Assembly: GCF_004214815.1 (NCBI RefSeq)
Contig: NZ_CP035926.1
Location: 558,001-622,000 of the forward strand
DNA: 64,000 nt
Direction of reading: 5' to 3'
Source of the DNA: Aliarcobacter thereius LMG 24486
Lineage (GTDB): Bacteria > Campylobacterota > Campylobacteria > Campylobacterales > Arcobacteraceae
This document shows, in pieces, positions 27,955 to 36,422 of the stretch. A program made the position numbers and the translations under genes. Within the stretch, counting starts at the first letter, position 1, and the number at the start of each line of letters is the position of its first letter. The notes beneath the pieces are model-generated. The model had not been told where the DNA came from and made no database searches. It was given only the letters and a program-made list of their open reading frames with translations.

Positions 27955-27979
27955 TTAAATAGAGAATTCTCTATTTAAC
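27954..27979 (+). terminator. 26-nt perfect palindrome at the end of infA
   Basis: The two halves GTTAAATAGAGAA and TTCTCTATTTAAC are exact reverse complements with no spacer, beginning at the last base of the infA stop. In RNA it would fold as a stem of about 11 bp with a 4-nt loop. No T run follows on the plus strand, whereas a T run would follow on the minus strand. It could be an end-of-operon terminator or processing site, or a protein-binding site upstream of the next gene. Confidence 0.5.
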
Positions 27980-28009
27980 ACTTCAAACAATACTAAAGTA
28001 AAATTTTAG

Positions 28010-28015
28010 TAGAAT
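28010..28015 (+). promoter_or_regulatory. putative -10 box for the UDG-family gene
   Basis: TAGAAT 8 nt before the ATG at 28023, so the transcript would have almost no leader. No -35 is evident, as is common in this phylum. Confidence 0.35.
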
Positions 28016-28022
28016 CCTCTTT

Positions 28023-28691
28023 ATGACAAAAATAAAACAAATACAAATTTTAAACTATTTTAATATGTTAAAGATGTTTGGATATAACTATTCAAAAGAG
28101 TTTATTATAGAAGAAAAGAGTAGTTGTGATTTCTCTTTACCTTCAAATAATATTGAGCTTAGAGAAGTGGTAAAATCTTGTCACTTATGTGAGCTTTCAA
28201 AACATAGAAAAAATGTACTTTTTTCATCTGGAAGAATTAATAGTAAAATTATGTTTATTTGTGATGAGCCTTCAAAAACTGAAGATGAGTTAGGAGAGTT
28301 TTATCATGGTAATAGTGGTGAAATGCTTTTAAATATGATTAAAAATGTTTTAAAATTAAATAAAGATGATATTTATATAACAACTATGCTTAAATGTAGA
28401 CCAAAATTTGAAGCAAGTATTCAAAACTATGATAGTTGTTTTTGTTATTTATCTAAGCAAATTGAGTTAGTAAAACCAAAAATAATTGTAGGTTTTGGAG
28501 AAAAAGTTTTTAACTATTTTATAAAAGATGATGGAGAATTTTTACAAAAAAGAGGTGATGTTTTGAAATATGGTAATTTTACTTTTATACCAACTTTTTC
28601 TACACAATTCTTACTAAAAAATCCATCTTATAAAAAAGATTCTTATGAAGATTTAAAAAAGATTAAAACAGTTTATGAGGAGTTAATTTGA
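28023..28691 (+). CDS. divergent family 4-type uracil-DNA glycosylase-like iron-sulfur protein
   Basis: 222 residues. After an N-terminal extension of about 50 residues, four cysteines match the [4Fe-4S] pattern of family 4 UDGs: CHLC (C-x2-C), then KCRP and a second Cys 16 residues on (C-x15-C). The core has SGEML and IIVGFG as in that family. The active-site motifs are changed: the usual GEAPG-x2-E reads CDEPSKTED, and the HPS-type C-terminal motif reads TFSTQFLLKNP, lacking the His. It may be a repair enzyme with another specificity or an inactive relative. Its stop overlaps the next gene by 4 nt. Confidence 0.65.
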   Translation: MTKIKQIQILNYFNMLKMFGYNYSKEFIIEEKSSCDFSLPSNNIELREVVKSCHLCELSKHRKNVLFSSGRINSKIMFICDEPSKTEDELGEFYHGNSGEMLLNMIKNVLKLNKDDIYITTMLKCRPKFEASIQNYDSCFCYLSKQIELVKPKIIVGFGEKVFNYFIKDDGEFLQKRGDVLKYGNFTFIPTFSTQFLLKNPSYKKDSYEDLKKIKTVYEELI

Positions 28692-29770
28692 GATATATAA
28701 TTAGTGCAATAATTTTAGCATTTATATTTGCTGGTTGTTTCGATAAGCAGATAGATTTAAGAACTGATGAAACTATTAAAAAAGCTAAAGAGTCACAATC
28801 TAGTGATATTTATCCTTTGGATGATAAAATAATTGAAGAAGAGATTAGTAATCTTGAAAGTAGTAAATTAAATATTGCATTTATTTATCCATCAAATTTG
28901 GTTTCAAAATATGCAAAAGGTTCAATTAATACAATCGCAGGATACTTAAACTTTTTAGAAAAAGATTATAATATACTTGTAATTGATAGTATTGATGAAA
29001 GTTTAGAAAATATTAATAATGCAATTGAAGAGGTTAAAAACAATAAGATTGATAAAGTTATTGCTTTATTTACTCCAAACTCAACTTTAACTTTAAAAGA
29101 GATTGATAGTAGTGAACTTACAATATATTTCCCTTTGATAGAGAAAAAAGATTTTATTGGTGAAAAAGAGAACTTCATTTTTGGTTCAATTTCTTATTCT
29201 GAACAACTAAAGAAATTGAGTTTTTATAGTGAAGGTGAAAATATATTATTTTACCAAGATACATATTTAGGAAATAAATTAAAAATAAGTTATGAAGAGT
29301 TAGAACTTCCTACAAGTAGTGAAAAAAGCATTAGAAGAAATGAGATAAACTTTAAACATCTTGTCGATGATGAGAGATTAAATAATAGTTTTATATTTTT
29401 AAATCTTGATATAGTTAAAAGTTCTTTAATTTTATCACAACTGGTTGCAAATGAAAAAGAACCAAAAATAATATTTGCAACTCAAGTTTTATATGACCCC
29501 GTTTTATTAACTTTAACGCAATATAAAGATAGAGAAAGATTACTTATTGCAAATTCAATAGAGAAAATTGTTGATGAATTAGAAGATTCAATTATAAGTT
29601 TTGGTGGAAATATAAATTATGAATGGGTAGATTACTCAACTTTAGTTGGAATAAACTATTTAATAAATGGAAATAATGATTTAATATCTTCAAAAATTGA
29701 AGATAATGAAGTTAAATATGGTACAAAATTGTTTATAAGTACGCCATTTGGATTTGTTAAAATTAAGTAG
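28688..29770 (+). CDS. putative periplasmic lipoprotein with a binding-protein-like fold
   Basis: 360 residues. The signal sequence ends in lipobox IFAGC (Cys17). After a charged linker, residues about 58-355 alternate strands and helices (LNIAFIYPSNLVSKYAKGS, KIDKVIALFTPNSTLTLKEI, NILFYQDTYLGNKL, PKIIFATQVLYDP), resembling a type I periplasmic binding fold such as the LpoA/LppC activators of penicillin-binding proteins. This is inference from pattern only. The start is TTG at 28688, overlapping the UDG-like gene by 4 nt; aspS follows after 45 nt. Confidence 0.6.
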   Translation: MRYIISAIILAFIFAGCFDKQIDLRTDETIKKAKESQSSDIYPLDDKIIEEEISNLESSKLNIAFIYPSNLVSKYAKGSINTIAGYLNFLEKDYNILVIDSIDESLENINNAIEEVKNNKIDKVIALFTPNSTLTLKEIDSSELTIYFPLIEKKDFIGEKENFIFGSISYSEQLKKLSFYSEGENILFYQDTYLGNKLKISYEELELPTSSEKSIRRNEINFKHLVDDERLNNSFIFLNLDIVKSSLILSQLVANEKEPKIIFATQVLYDPVLLTLTQYKDRERLLIANSIEKIVDELEDSIISFGGNINYEWVDYSTLVGINYLINGNNDLISSKIEDNEVKYGTKLFISTPFGFVKIK

Positions 29771-29778
29771 AGTTTAGA

Positions 29779-29784
29779 TAGAAT
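29779..29784 (+). promoter_or_regulatory. putative -10 box for aspS
   Basis: TAGAAT between the lipoprotein gene and aspS, about 32 nt before the start codon. There is no clear -35. Confidence 0.35.
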
Positions 29785-29815
29785 CGCCAATTATTTAGAA
29801 AAATGGAGTTTAATT

Positions 29816-31564
29816 TTGAGAACACATTATAATACAAGTGTAAAAGAGAATTTAATCGGAGAAACAGTTACTGTTGCTGGTTGGGTAAATAGTAGAAGAG
29901 ATCACGGTGGAATTATTTTTATTGATTTAAGAGATAAAAGTGGTTTAGTTCAACTTGTTGCTGATCCACAAGATTGCAAAGATGCTTTAGCTATTGCTGA
30001 AACTGTAAGAGATGAGTTTGTTTTAATAGCAAAAGGAAAAGTTAGAGCAAGAGGTGAAGGATTAGAAAATCCAAATTTAGAAACTGGAAAAATTGAGATT
30101 ATCTTAGAAAGTTTAGTTATTGAAAATAGATCAAAAGCTATGCCTTTTGATATAGAAGATGAAAAAGTAAATGATGAAATAAAATTAAGAAATAGATTTT
30201 TAGAACTTAGAAGTAAAAAATCATTTGATATATTTCAACTAAGAAGTAAAGCAACTATTCAAGCTAGAAATACACTTGATGACTTAGGATTCTTAGATGT
30301 AGAAACTCCAATTTTAACAAAATCAACTCCAGAAGGTGCAAGAGATTATTTAGTTCCAAGTAGAGTTCATCCTGGAGAATTTTATGCACTTCCGCAATCT
30401 CCACAACTATTTAAACAACTTTTGATGGTTGCAGGATTTGATAGATATTTTCAAATTGCAAAATGTTTTAGAGATGAAGATTTAAGAGCAGATAGACAAC
30501 CAGAATTTACTCAAATAGATGTTGAGATGAGTTTTTGTACTCAAGAAGATGTAATAAAAGTTGCTGAAAAACTAATCTATGATGTATTTACAAAATGTGG
30601 TAAAGATATTCCAAAAACATTTAAAAGAATGAAATATTCTGAAGCAATGGAGAGTTATGGAAGTGATAAACCAGACTTAAGATTTGATATGCCACTTATT
30701 GATGTTATTGATATATTTGAAAAATCTTCAAATGAAATTTTCACTGATATTGCAAAAGATAAAAAAAATAATAGAATAAAAGCTTTAAGATGTCCAAATG
30801 GGGATAATGTTTTCTCAAAAAGACAGATGAAAGGTTTTGAAGATTATGTAAGAAAATTTGGTGCAAAAGGACTTGGATATTTTCAAATGAAAGAAGATGG
30901 TCTTAAAGGTCCGCTTACAAAGTTTTTTACTGAAGCTGATTTGGAAGAGATTATAAAAGTTACAAATCTTGAAGTAGGAGATGTTGTATTTTTTGGAGCT
31001 GGAGATAAAAAAACTGTATGGGATTACATGGGAAGATTTAGACTTTTCCTTGCAAATGAGATGAATATTATTCCTAGTGATAAATATGAGTTTTTATGGG
31101 TTGTTGATTTTCCTATGTTTGAAGTTGAAGATGGAAAGACAAAAGCACTTCATCATCCATTTACTATGCCAAAAGATTTAAATAAAGAAGATTTAGAAGA
31201 GATTGAATCAATAGCTTATGATATTGTTTTAAATGGAACTGAACTTGGTGGTGGAAGTATAAGAATTCACAAAGAGGAGATTCAATCAAAAGTATTTGAA
31301 CTTATGGGAATAGGGGAAGATGAAGCAAAAGAGAAGTTTGGGTTTTTACTTGATGCTTTACAATATGGAGCACCATCTCACGGTGGATTTGCTTTAGGAC
31401 TTGATAGAATGATAATGTTACTTGCTGGAACTGATTCAATAAGAGATGTTATAGCATTCCCTAAAACTCAAAAAGCTCAATGCTTATTAACTCAAGCTCC
31501 ATCAGAAGTTGATGAAGCACAATTAAAAGATTTACATATAAGAGTAAGAAAAGTTGAGCAATAA
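29816..31564 (+). CDS. aspS: aspartyl-tRNA synthetase
   Basis: Class II synthetase, 582 residues, bacterial type. N-terminal OB-fold anticodon domain ([19 protein letters not shown]), motif 2 [20 protein letters not shown], the bacterial insertion (GAD) domain at about 290-400, and motif 3 [16 protein letters not shown]. In this phylum AspRS is thought to be non-discriminating, also charging tRNA-Asn for later amidation by GatCAB; the sequence alone does not prove it. The start is TTG at 29816 after TGGAG. Confidence 0.96.
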   Translation: MRTHYNTSVKENLIGETVTVAGWVNSRRDHGGIIFIDLRDKSGLVQLVADPQDCKDALAIAETVRDEFVLIAKGKVRARGEGLENPNLETGKIEIILESLVIENRSKAMPFDIEDEKVNDEIKLRNRFLELRSKKSFDIFQLRSKATIQARNTLDDLGFLDVETPILTKSTPEGARDYLVPSRVHPGEFYALPQSPQLFKQLLMVAGFDRYFQIAKCFRDEDLRADRQPEFTQIDVEMSFCTQEDVIKVAEKLIYDVFTKCGKDIPKTFKRMKYSEAMESYGSDKPDLRFDMPLIDVIDIFEKSSNEIFTDIAKDKKNNRIKALRCPNGDNVFSKRQMKGFEDYVRKFGAKGLGYFQMKEDGLKGPLTKFFTEADLEEIIKVTNLEVGDVVFFGAGDKKTVWDYMGRFRLFLANEMNIIPSDKYEFLWVVDFPMFEVEDGKTKALHHPFTMPKDLNKEDLEEIESIAYDIVLNGTELGGGSIRIHKEEIQSKVFELMGIGEDEAKEKFGFLLDALQYGAPSHGGFALGLDRMIMLLAGTDSIRDVIAFPKTQKAQCLLTQAPSEVDEAQLKDLHIRVRKVEQ

Positions 31565-31583
31565 AAGTAGCTTTTAGCTACTT
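31565..31583 (+). terminator. hairpin after aspS
   Basis: AAGTAGC-TTTTA-GCTACTT, a 7-bp perfect stem directly after the aspS stop. The T tract after it is poor, so termination may be partial. Confidence 0.45.
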
Positions 31584-31676
31584 GCTCAAATAATTCTTAT
31601 AAAAATTTCTCTTCAAAATCCTAAACTTTAAACTAACTGCTAATTTGATAATATAAAAATAAAATAAAGATTAAAA

Positions 31677-33425
31677 ATGATTAAACAAAACAAATTTTTA
31701 CCAACAACAAAAGAAGAGATGCAAGAAAGAGGCTGGTATGAGCTAGATGTTATTTTAATAACAGGTGATGCATATATAGATTCTCCTTTTATGGGTATTG
31801 CTGTTGTTGGAAGAATTTTAGAGGATATTGGTTTTAAAGTTGGAATTATTGGACAACCAGATATTAATAGTGATATTGATATTAAAAGATTAGGTGAACC
31901 AAAACTATTTTGGGGAGTTAGTGGTGGAAGTATAGATTCTATGGTTTCAAACTATACTGCTACAAAAAAGTTTAGAAATGATGATGATTATACAGCTGGT
32001 GGGAAAAATAATAAAAGACCAGATAGAGCAACTTTAGTCTATACAAATTTAATAAGAAGATATTTCAAAAATACTGTTCCAATAGTTTTAGGTGGAATAG
32101 AAGCTAGTTTAAGAAGATTAAGTCATTATGATTATTGGTCAAATTCTTTAAGAAAACCAATATTATTTGATTCAAAAGCTGATTATATGATTTATGGAAT
32201 GGGTGAACAAGCAATCATAGATTTAGGCAATTACCTAAATGAGGGAAAAGATGTAAAAACTATTGCTGGACTTTGTTATATATCAAAAGAGCCTGTAAAA
32301 GAGTATGTTCAAATTCCATCACATAAAGAGTGTTTAGAGAATAAAGAAAAATATATTGATCTATTTAGAGCTTTTTATGATAACAATGACCCAATGTATT
32401 CAAAAGGATTATGTCAAGAAGTAGATGGAAGATATTTAATACAAAATCCACCAAGTAGATATTTAGAAGAGATAGAAATGGATAAAATAGCTTCATATCC
32501 ATATCAAAGAGAAGCCCATCCTTTTTATACAAAAGATGGAAAAGTTAAAGCTTTGGAGACAATAAAGTTTTCTATTATGACTCATCATGGATGTTGGGGA
32601 GAGTGTAATTTTTGTGCAATAGCAGCTCATCAAGGAAGAACAATAAGAACAAGAAGTGAACAAAATATTTTAAGTGAAGCAAAACATTTTACAACACTCA
32701 AAGATTTTAAAGGAATAATCTCTGATGTTGGTGGACCAACTGCAAATATGTATGGTTATGAATGTAAGAAAAAGATGAATCTTGGAACTTGTATTGATAA
32801 TAAAAGATGTGTAGATGCACATAGACTTTGTAGAACTATGAAAGTAGATCATAGCAGAAATATAAAACTTTTAAGAGATATAAGAGCTATCCCAAAGGTA
32901 AAGAAAGCTTTTATAGCTTCAGGGATCAGATATGATTTTATTGCAGCTGATAAAAAATATGGAAAAGAGTACTTAAAAGAGATAATTGATAATCATATAT
33001 CAGGTCAGATGAAAATAGCTCCTGAGCATACAAGTGATGAAGTTCTTCATCATATGGGAAAACCAGGAAAACAAACATTAATTGAATTTAAAAAAATGTT
33101 TGATGATTTAAATAAAACAAGTGGAAAAAAACAATTTTTAACTTACTATTTAATTGCAGCTCATCCAGGATGTAAAGAGAGCCATATGCATGAACTTAAA
33201 CAATTTACTACTCATGAGTTAAAAATAAATCCAGAACAAGCTCAAGTATTTACTCCAACTCCAGGAACTTACTCTGCTCTTATGTACTATACAGAATTAG
33301 ACCCGTTTACAAAGAAAAAAATATTTGTAGAGAAAGATCCAAGAAAAAAGGAAAAACAAAAAGAGATAGTTGTTTCTAAAAATAGCTTTTCAAAATCAAA
33401 AGTTAGCTTTGGTATGCAAGGATAA
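31677..33425 (+). CDS. YgiQ-family radical SAM protein
   Basis: 582 residues. An N-terminal UPF0313-type domain with LDVILITGDAYIDSPFMGIA and LGGIEASLRRLSHYDYW is followed by the radical SAM motif GCWGECNFCAIAAHQG (about 304-319, C-x3-C-x2-C) and the late motif KIAPEHTSDEVLHHMGKPGK. The reaction is unknown. The family is widespread in bacteria and is not specific to this window. It has its own leader of 112 nt with a TATAAA-like box and ends at a bidirectional terminator facing adk. Confidence 0.88.
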   Translation: MIKQNKFLPTTKEEMQERGWYELDVILITGDAYIDSPFMGIAVVGRILEDIGFKVGIIGQPDINSDIDIKRLGEPKLFWGVSGGSIDSMVSNYTATKKFRNDDDYTAGGKNNKRPDRATLVYTNLIRRYFKNTVPIVLGGIEASLRRLSHYDYWSNSLRKPILFDSKADYMIYGMGEQAIIDLGNYLNEGKDVKTIAGLCYISKEPVKEYVQIPSHKECLENKEKYIDLFRAFYDNNDPMYSKGLCQEVDGRYLIQNPPSRYLEEIEMDKIASYPYQREAHPFYTKDGKVKALETIKFSIMTHHGCWGECNFCAIAAHQGRTIRTRSEQNILSEAKHFTTLKDFKGIISDVGGPTANMYGYECKKKMNLGTCIDNKRCVDAHRLCRTMKVDHSRNIKLLRDIRAIPKVKKAFIASGIRYDFIAADKKYGKEYLKEIIDNHISGQMKIAPEHTSDEVLHHMGKPGKQTLIEFKKMFDDLNKTSGKKQFLTYYLIAAHPGCKESHMHELKQFTTHELKINPEQAQVFTPTPGTYSALMYYTELDPFTKKKIFVEKDPRKKEKQKEIVVSKNSFSKSKVSFGMQG

Positions 33426-33450
33426 AAGAAGAAGGTAAATCTTCTTTTAT
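33422..33450. terminator. bidirectional terminator between the YgiQ-type gene and adk
   Basis: 11-bp perfect stem ATAAAAGAAGA / TCTTCTTTTAT with a 7-nt loop, placed between two convergent genes. Each arm ends in a T-rich stretch on its own strand, so it can serve both transcripts. Confidence 0.75.
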
Positions 33451-33454
33451 ATAT

Positions 33455-34096
33455 TTATGAAAGAGCTTTAAACATATCTTCTGTTACAATAGATACATCT
33501 TTTGTCCCATCAAGCTCTATAAAAATACCTTTTTCTTTGTAGTAGTTAATTAAAGGTGTTGTTTGAGTATGATAAGCTTCAAGTCTGCTTTTTACAGTTT
33601 GGGCATTATCATCTTTTCTAATCATTAAATCACTTTCGCAATAATCACAGATATTTTCTTTTTTAGATGGATTAAATTCTACATGAAATGATGCTCCACA
33701 TTTTGAACAAACTCTTCTACCTGTAATTCTTCCAACAATTAACTCATCTGGAACATTTAAAGAGATAACTTTATCTAAAGAGATATTTAAATCTTTTAAT
33801 AAACCATTTAATGCTTCAGCTTGAGCCAATGTTCTTGGAAAACCATCAAGAATGAATCCATTTTTACAGTCATTTTGTGCTAATCTATCTTTGATAATAC
33901 CAATAGTTGTCTCATCTGGAACTAATTTTCCCTTATCCATAAACTTTTTTGCTTCCATTCCCATCTTTGTTTTCTCTGCAATTGCAGCTCTGAACATATC
34001 TCCTGTTGAGATTTGAGGAATATTATATTTCTCGATTAGAAATTTTGCTTGTGTTCCTTTTCCAGCTCCTGGTGCTCCAAATAGCATTAAATTCAT
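33455..34096 (-). CDS. adk: adenylate kinase, long form with zinc lid
   Basis: Interconverts ATP+AMP and 2 ADP. 213 residues. P-loop FGAPGAGKGTQAKFLIEKY (about 5-23), STGDMFRAAI, DGFPRTLAQAEAL, and a full LID domain (about 120-160) with two C-x2-C pairs (CSKCG and CDYCE) that bind zinc. It is complete and has normal motifs. A second, shorter adenylate kinase gene is divergent from it 115 nt away, so the cell may have two isoforms. Confidence 0.95.
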   Translation of the reverse strand: MNLMLFGAPGAGKGTQAKFLIEKYNIPQISTGDMFRAAIAEKTKMGMEAKKFMDKGKLVPDETTIGIIKDRLAQNDCKNGFILDGFPRTLAQAEALNGLLKDLNISLDKVISLNVPDELIVGRITGRRVCSKCGASFHVEFNPSKKENICDYCESDLMIRKDDNAQTVKSRLEAYHTQTTPLINYYKEKGIFIELDGTKDVSIVTEDMFKALS

Positions 34097-34175
34097 ATTT
34101 TATCCTTAAATTTTTTGCCTATATTGTATAAAAAAAGCATTTAATAAGACCTAAAGAATTTAACTTGATTTGGGA

Positions 34176-34181
34176 TATAAT
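34176..34181 (+). promoter_or_regulatory. putative -10 box of the short adenylate kinase gene
   Basis: TATAAT 30 nt upstream of the ATG, in the gap between the two divergent kinase genes; no consensus -35. Confidence 0.45.
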
Positions 34182-34211
34182 AAAAGCTTAAAAAATCGAC
34201 TAAGGTAAGAT

Positions 34212-34781
34212 ATGAAAAAACTATTTTTAATAATCGGAGCTCCAGGAAGTGGAAAAACAACAGATGCCGAACTTATAGCAAAAAGACATGAAAATATAAC
34301 TCACTATAGTACAGGCGATATGTTAAGAGCTGAGATGGCGAAAAAAAGTGTTATAGGAAATGAGATAGCAAAATATGTAAATACTGGAAATATTGTACCA
34401 ATTAAAATAGCTATACAAACGATAGTAAATGCTATAAAAAATGCTCCAACAAATACAATAATAATAGATGGATATCCTAGAAGTTTAGAGCAAATGAGTG
34501 CTTTGGATGAGTATTTGAAAAATGAGAAAGAGCTAGAATTAATATCTTGTATAGAAGTAGTTGTAAGCGAAGAAGTTGCAAAAGATAGAGTGCTTGGAAG
34601 AAATAGGGGAGATGATGATAAGCTTGAAGTATTTAACAACAGAATGAATGTATATATAGAACCTTTAAAAGTTATTCAAGATTTTTATGAATCAAAAAAT
34701 ATCTTAAAAAAAATAGATGGTGAGCGAACTATCGAAGAGATTGTAGATGAGATGGAAAGTTTCATTTTATCAAAAATATAG
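34212..34781 (+). CDS. short adenylate kinase-like protein (second adenylate kinase)
   Basis: 189 residues. P-loop IIGAPGSGKTTDAELIAKRH, HYSTGDMLRAEMAKKS, IIDGYPRSLEQMSAL and a C-terminal RMNVYIEPLK motif. It lacks the zinc LID: the segment RVLGRNRGDDDKLEVFNNRM is a minimal lid. This is the form I associate with the single Adk of Campylobacter and Helicobacter. It may therefore be the ancestral housekeeping copy, with the zinc-lid enzyme next door being the newcomer, or it may prefer another nucleotide. TATAAT at 34176-34181 is a likely -10 box. Confidence 0.85.
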   Translation: MKKLFLIIGAPGSGKTTDAELIAKRHENITHYSTGDMLRAEMAKKSVIGNEIAKYVNTGNIVPIKIAIQTIVNAIKNAPTNTIIIDGYPRSLEQMSALDEYLKNEKELELISCIEVVVSEEVAKDRVLGRNRGDDDKLEVFNNRMNVYIEPLKVIQDFYESKNILKKIDGERTIEEIVDEMESFILSKI

Positions 34782-34800
34782 TCAAAAAAGATTTTAAACA

Positions 34801-35556
34801 GTGAATAAAAGAGTAAATTTTTATAGCGTAATTATTGGAACTGAACTTTTAAATGGAAGAAGGAAAGATGCTCATTTTGAGTTTTTAAATCAAGAGCTTT
34901 TAAAGCGTGGTTGGGAACATAAAGCATCTTTTGTAATAGAAGATGATAAAGAGTTGATGCTAAAAATATTTAATCTTATAAAATCTGATGAACATAGTGT
35001 GATGTTCAGTTTTGGTGGAATTGGAGCAACTCCAGATGATTTTACAAGACAAATAGCTGCAGATGCTTTTACAAACTCACAAATGGAATTTAATGAAGAA
35101 GCTAAAAAAAGAATAGAAAATAGATTTAAAGATGAAGCCTATCCTCATAGAGTAAATATGGCTTATCTTCCAATAGATGCAAAACTTCTAAAAAATATTG
35201 TAAATGATGTAGCTGGATTTTATTTAGAAGATAGATTTTTTTTTACACCAGGATTTCCATCTATGAGTCAAAGTATGGTTTTGGAAGCTTTGGATAAACA
35301 CTACTGTTGTTCAAATATAAAAAAATATAGAAAAACAGTAACAATTGTAAGTAGTGAAAATGATTTAATTGAAGTTATGAAAAAAATTCCAACGAACCTT
35401 GAATTTTCATCTTTACCAAAAATTATTGGAAATAAAAGAAAAGTTGTAATATCTGTTGCTGGATATAATCAAGATGAGGTAAATCTTGCTTTTCAACTCT
35501 TTTTAGATTTTTGCCTTGAAAATAAAAAAGAGTATGTTTTGGAAGATGGTTTGTAA
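34801..35556 (+). CDS. MoaB/CinA-like molybdopterin-binding-fold protein
   Basis: 251 residues. FYSVIIGTELLNGRRKDAHF at the N-terminus and MFSFGGIGATPDDFTRQIAA are the signature blocks of the MoCF-binding domain, also found as the N-terminal half of CinA. VAGFYLEDRFFFTPGFPSM matches the third block. No deamidase (PncC) half is attached. Members without that half have no certain role. The start is GTG at 34801, 19 nt after the short adenylate kinase gene, so the two may be co-transcribed. Confidence 0.75.
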   Translation: MNKRVNFYSVIIGTELLNGRRKDAHFEFLNQELLKRGWEHKASFVIEDDKELMLKIFNLIKSDEHSVMFSFGGIGATPDDFTRQIAADAFTNSQMEFNEEAKKRIENRFKDEAYPHRVNMAYLPIDAKLLKNIVNDVAGFYLEDRFFFTPGFPSMSQSMVLEALDKHYCCSNIKKYRKTVTIVSSENDLIEVMKKIPTNLEFSSLPKIIGNKRKVVISVAGYNQDEVNLAFQLFLDFCLENKKEYVLEDGL

Positions 35557-35603
35557 TTTATGATATAATTTATACAATATTTATATGTATAAAGGATGTG
35601 TAT

Positions 35604-35849
35604 ATGACTGCAATATATAATAAAAATGCAAAGAAAAAAGCTACAAATATTTCAATAAACTCTGACTTGCTGGAAAAAGCAAAACAATATAAAATAAATA
35701 TATCTGCAAATGTTGAAAAAACTCTTGAAACTTTAATATATGAGTATGAAAAAGCAAATTGGGAAGAGCAAAATAGAGTTGCAATAGATGATTACAATAA
35801 AAGAGTAAAAGAAGAGGGTCTTTTTTCAGACCATTTTAGGAGTTTTTAA
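35604..35849 (+). CDS. ccdA: CcdA-type antitoxin
   Basis: 81 residues. N-terminal ribbon-helix-helix part NKNAKKKATNISINSDLLEKA, then the acidic-basic C-terminus WEEQNRVAIDDYNKRVKEEG, which in CcdA wraps the toxin. It should bind and neutralise CcdB and repress the operon. ATG at 35604 is preferred over GTG at 35598 because AAAGGA then lies 7 nt away. The ATG of ccdB overlaps its stop by 1 nt. A TATAAT-like box (TATGATATAATTTATACAAT region, 35560-35579) lies just upstream. Confidence 0.85.
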   Translation: MTAIYNKNAKKKATNISINSDLLEKAKQYKINISANVEKTLETLIYEYEKANWEEQNRVAIDDYNKRVKEEGLFSDHFRSF

Positions 35850-36154
35850 TGGCTCAATTTGATGTTTATGAAAATAAAAATGAGATGACAAAAGAGAATT
35901 TCCCATATATTATTGATATACAAAATAATATTTTAAAAAATTTATCTTCAAGAGTTGTAATTCCTATGAGAAAATCAAATAAAACTATAAATATTTTAAA
36001 TCCAAAGTTTAATATAAATGGTATAGAAGTTATATTATCAACTCAAGAAATTTCAACAATTTCAATAGAGAATCTTGGAGATAAAGTTTGCTCTTTGAAA
36101 GATGAAAGAGAAGAGATTATAAACTCAATCGATTTTTTGATAACTGGGTTTTAA
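35849..36154 (+). CDS. ccdB: CcdB-type toxin
   Basis: 101 residues. AQFDVYENKNE at the start, PYIIDIQNNILKNLSSRVVI with PMRK, and the C-terminus DEREEIINSIDFLITGF align with CcdB, which traps DNA gyrase on DNA. In F-plasmid CcdB the last three residues Trp-Gly-Ile are needed for gyrase poisoning; here they read Thr-Gly-Phe, so activity or target may differ. Forms a classic antitoxin-first pair with ccdA. Confidence 0.87.
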   Translation: MAQFDVYENKNEMTKENFPYIIDIQNNILKNLSSRVVIPMRKSNKTINILNPKFNINGIEVILSTQEISTISIENLGDKVCSLKDEREEIINSIDFLITGF

Positions 36155-36177
36155 AAAATAAAAATTAAGAGATAAAA

Positions 36178-36422
36178 ATGATACACAACTACATAGAAAA
36201 TATAAATAGACTTTTTATTACTGGAAATGCAAGAGAGCATAGTTATAGAGGGGATTTACAAGATTTATTAAATAAAATCATAGATGATAAAGATATATAG
36301 TTGTAACAAACTAACCAGCAAGAATAGTAAATGTTGGAGCTCCTGATTATAGTATTACAAAAAAAGATATTCCAATAGGATATATTGAAGCAAAAGATAT
36401 AATAAATAGAAAAGGATTGGAT
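36178..36422 (+). pseudogene. 5' remnant of a restriction-modification (type IIG/ISP-like) gene
   Basis: Reading MIHNYIENINRLFITGNARE then HSYRGDLQDLLNKII gives the typical N-terminus of large combined methylase/nuclease enzymes. The frame breaks at about 36298 by an extra TA. It continues in another frame as DIVVTN, then a nonsense TAA at 36312, then PARIVNVGAPDYSITKKDIP and GYIEAKDI, still matching the same family. The gene is cut off at about 36420, where the chloramphenicol acetyltransferase begins in the same frame. So there is a frameshift, a stop and a deletion of nearly the whole gene. Family assignment is by recall of the GNAREHSYRGDL / APDY / IGYIEAKDI motif set. Confidence 0.75.

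Noticed and set aside
34801..35556. Full-length CinA
   Set aside because: Only the molybdopterin-binding domain is present; the PncC-type deamidase half is missing and not encoded next to it.
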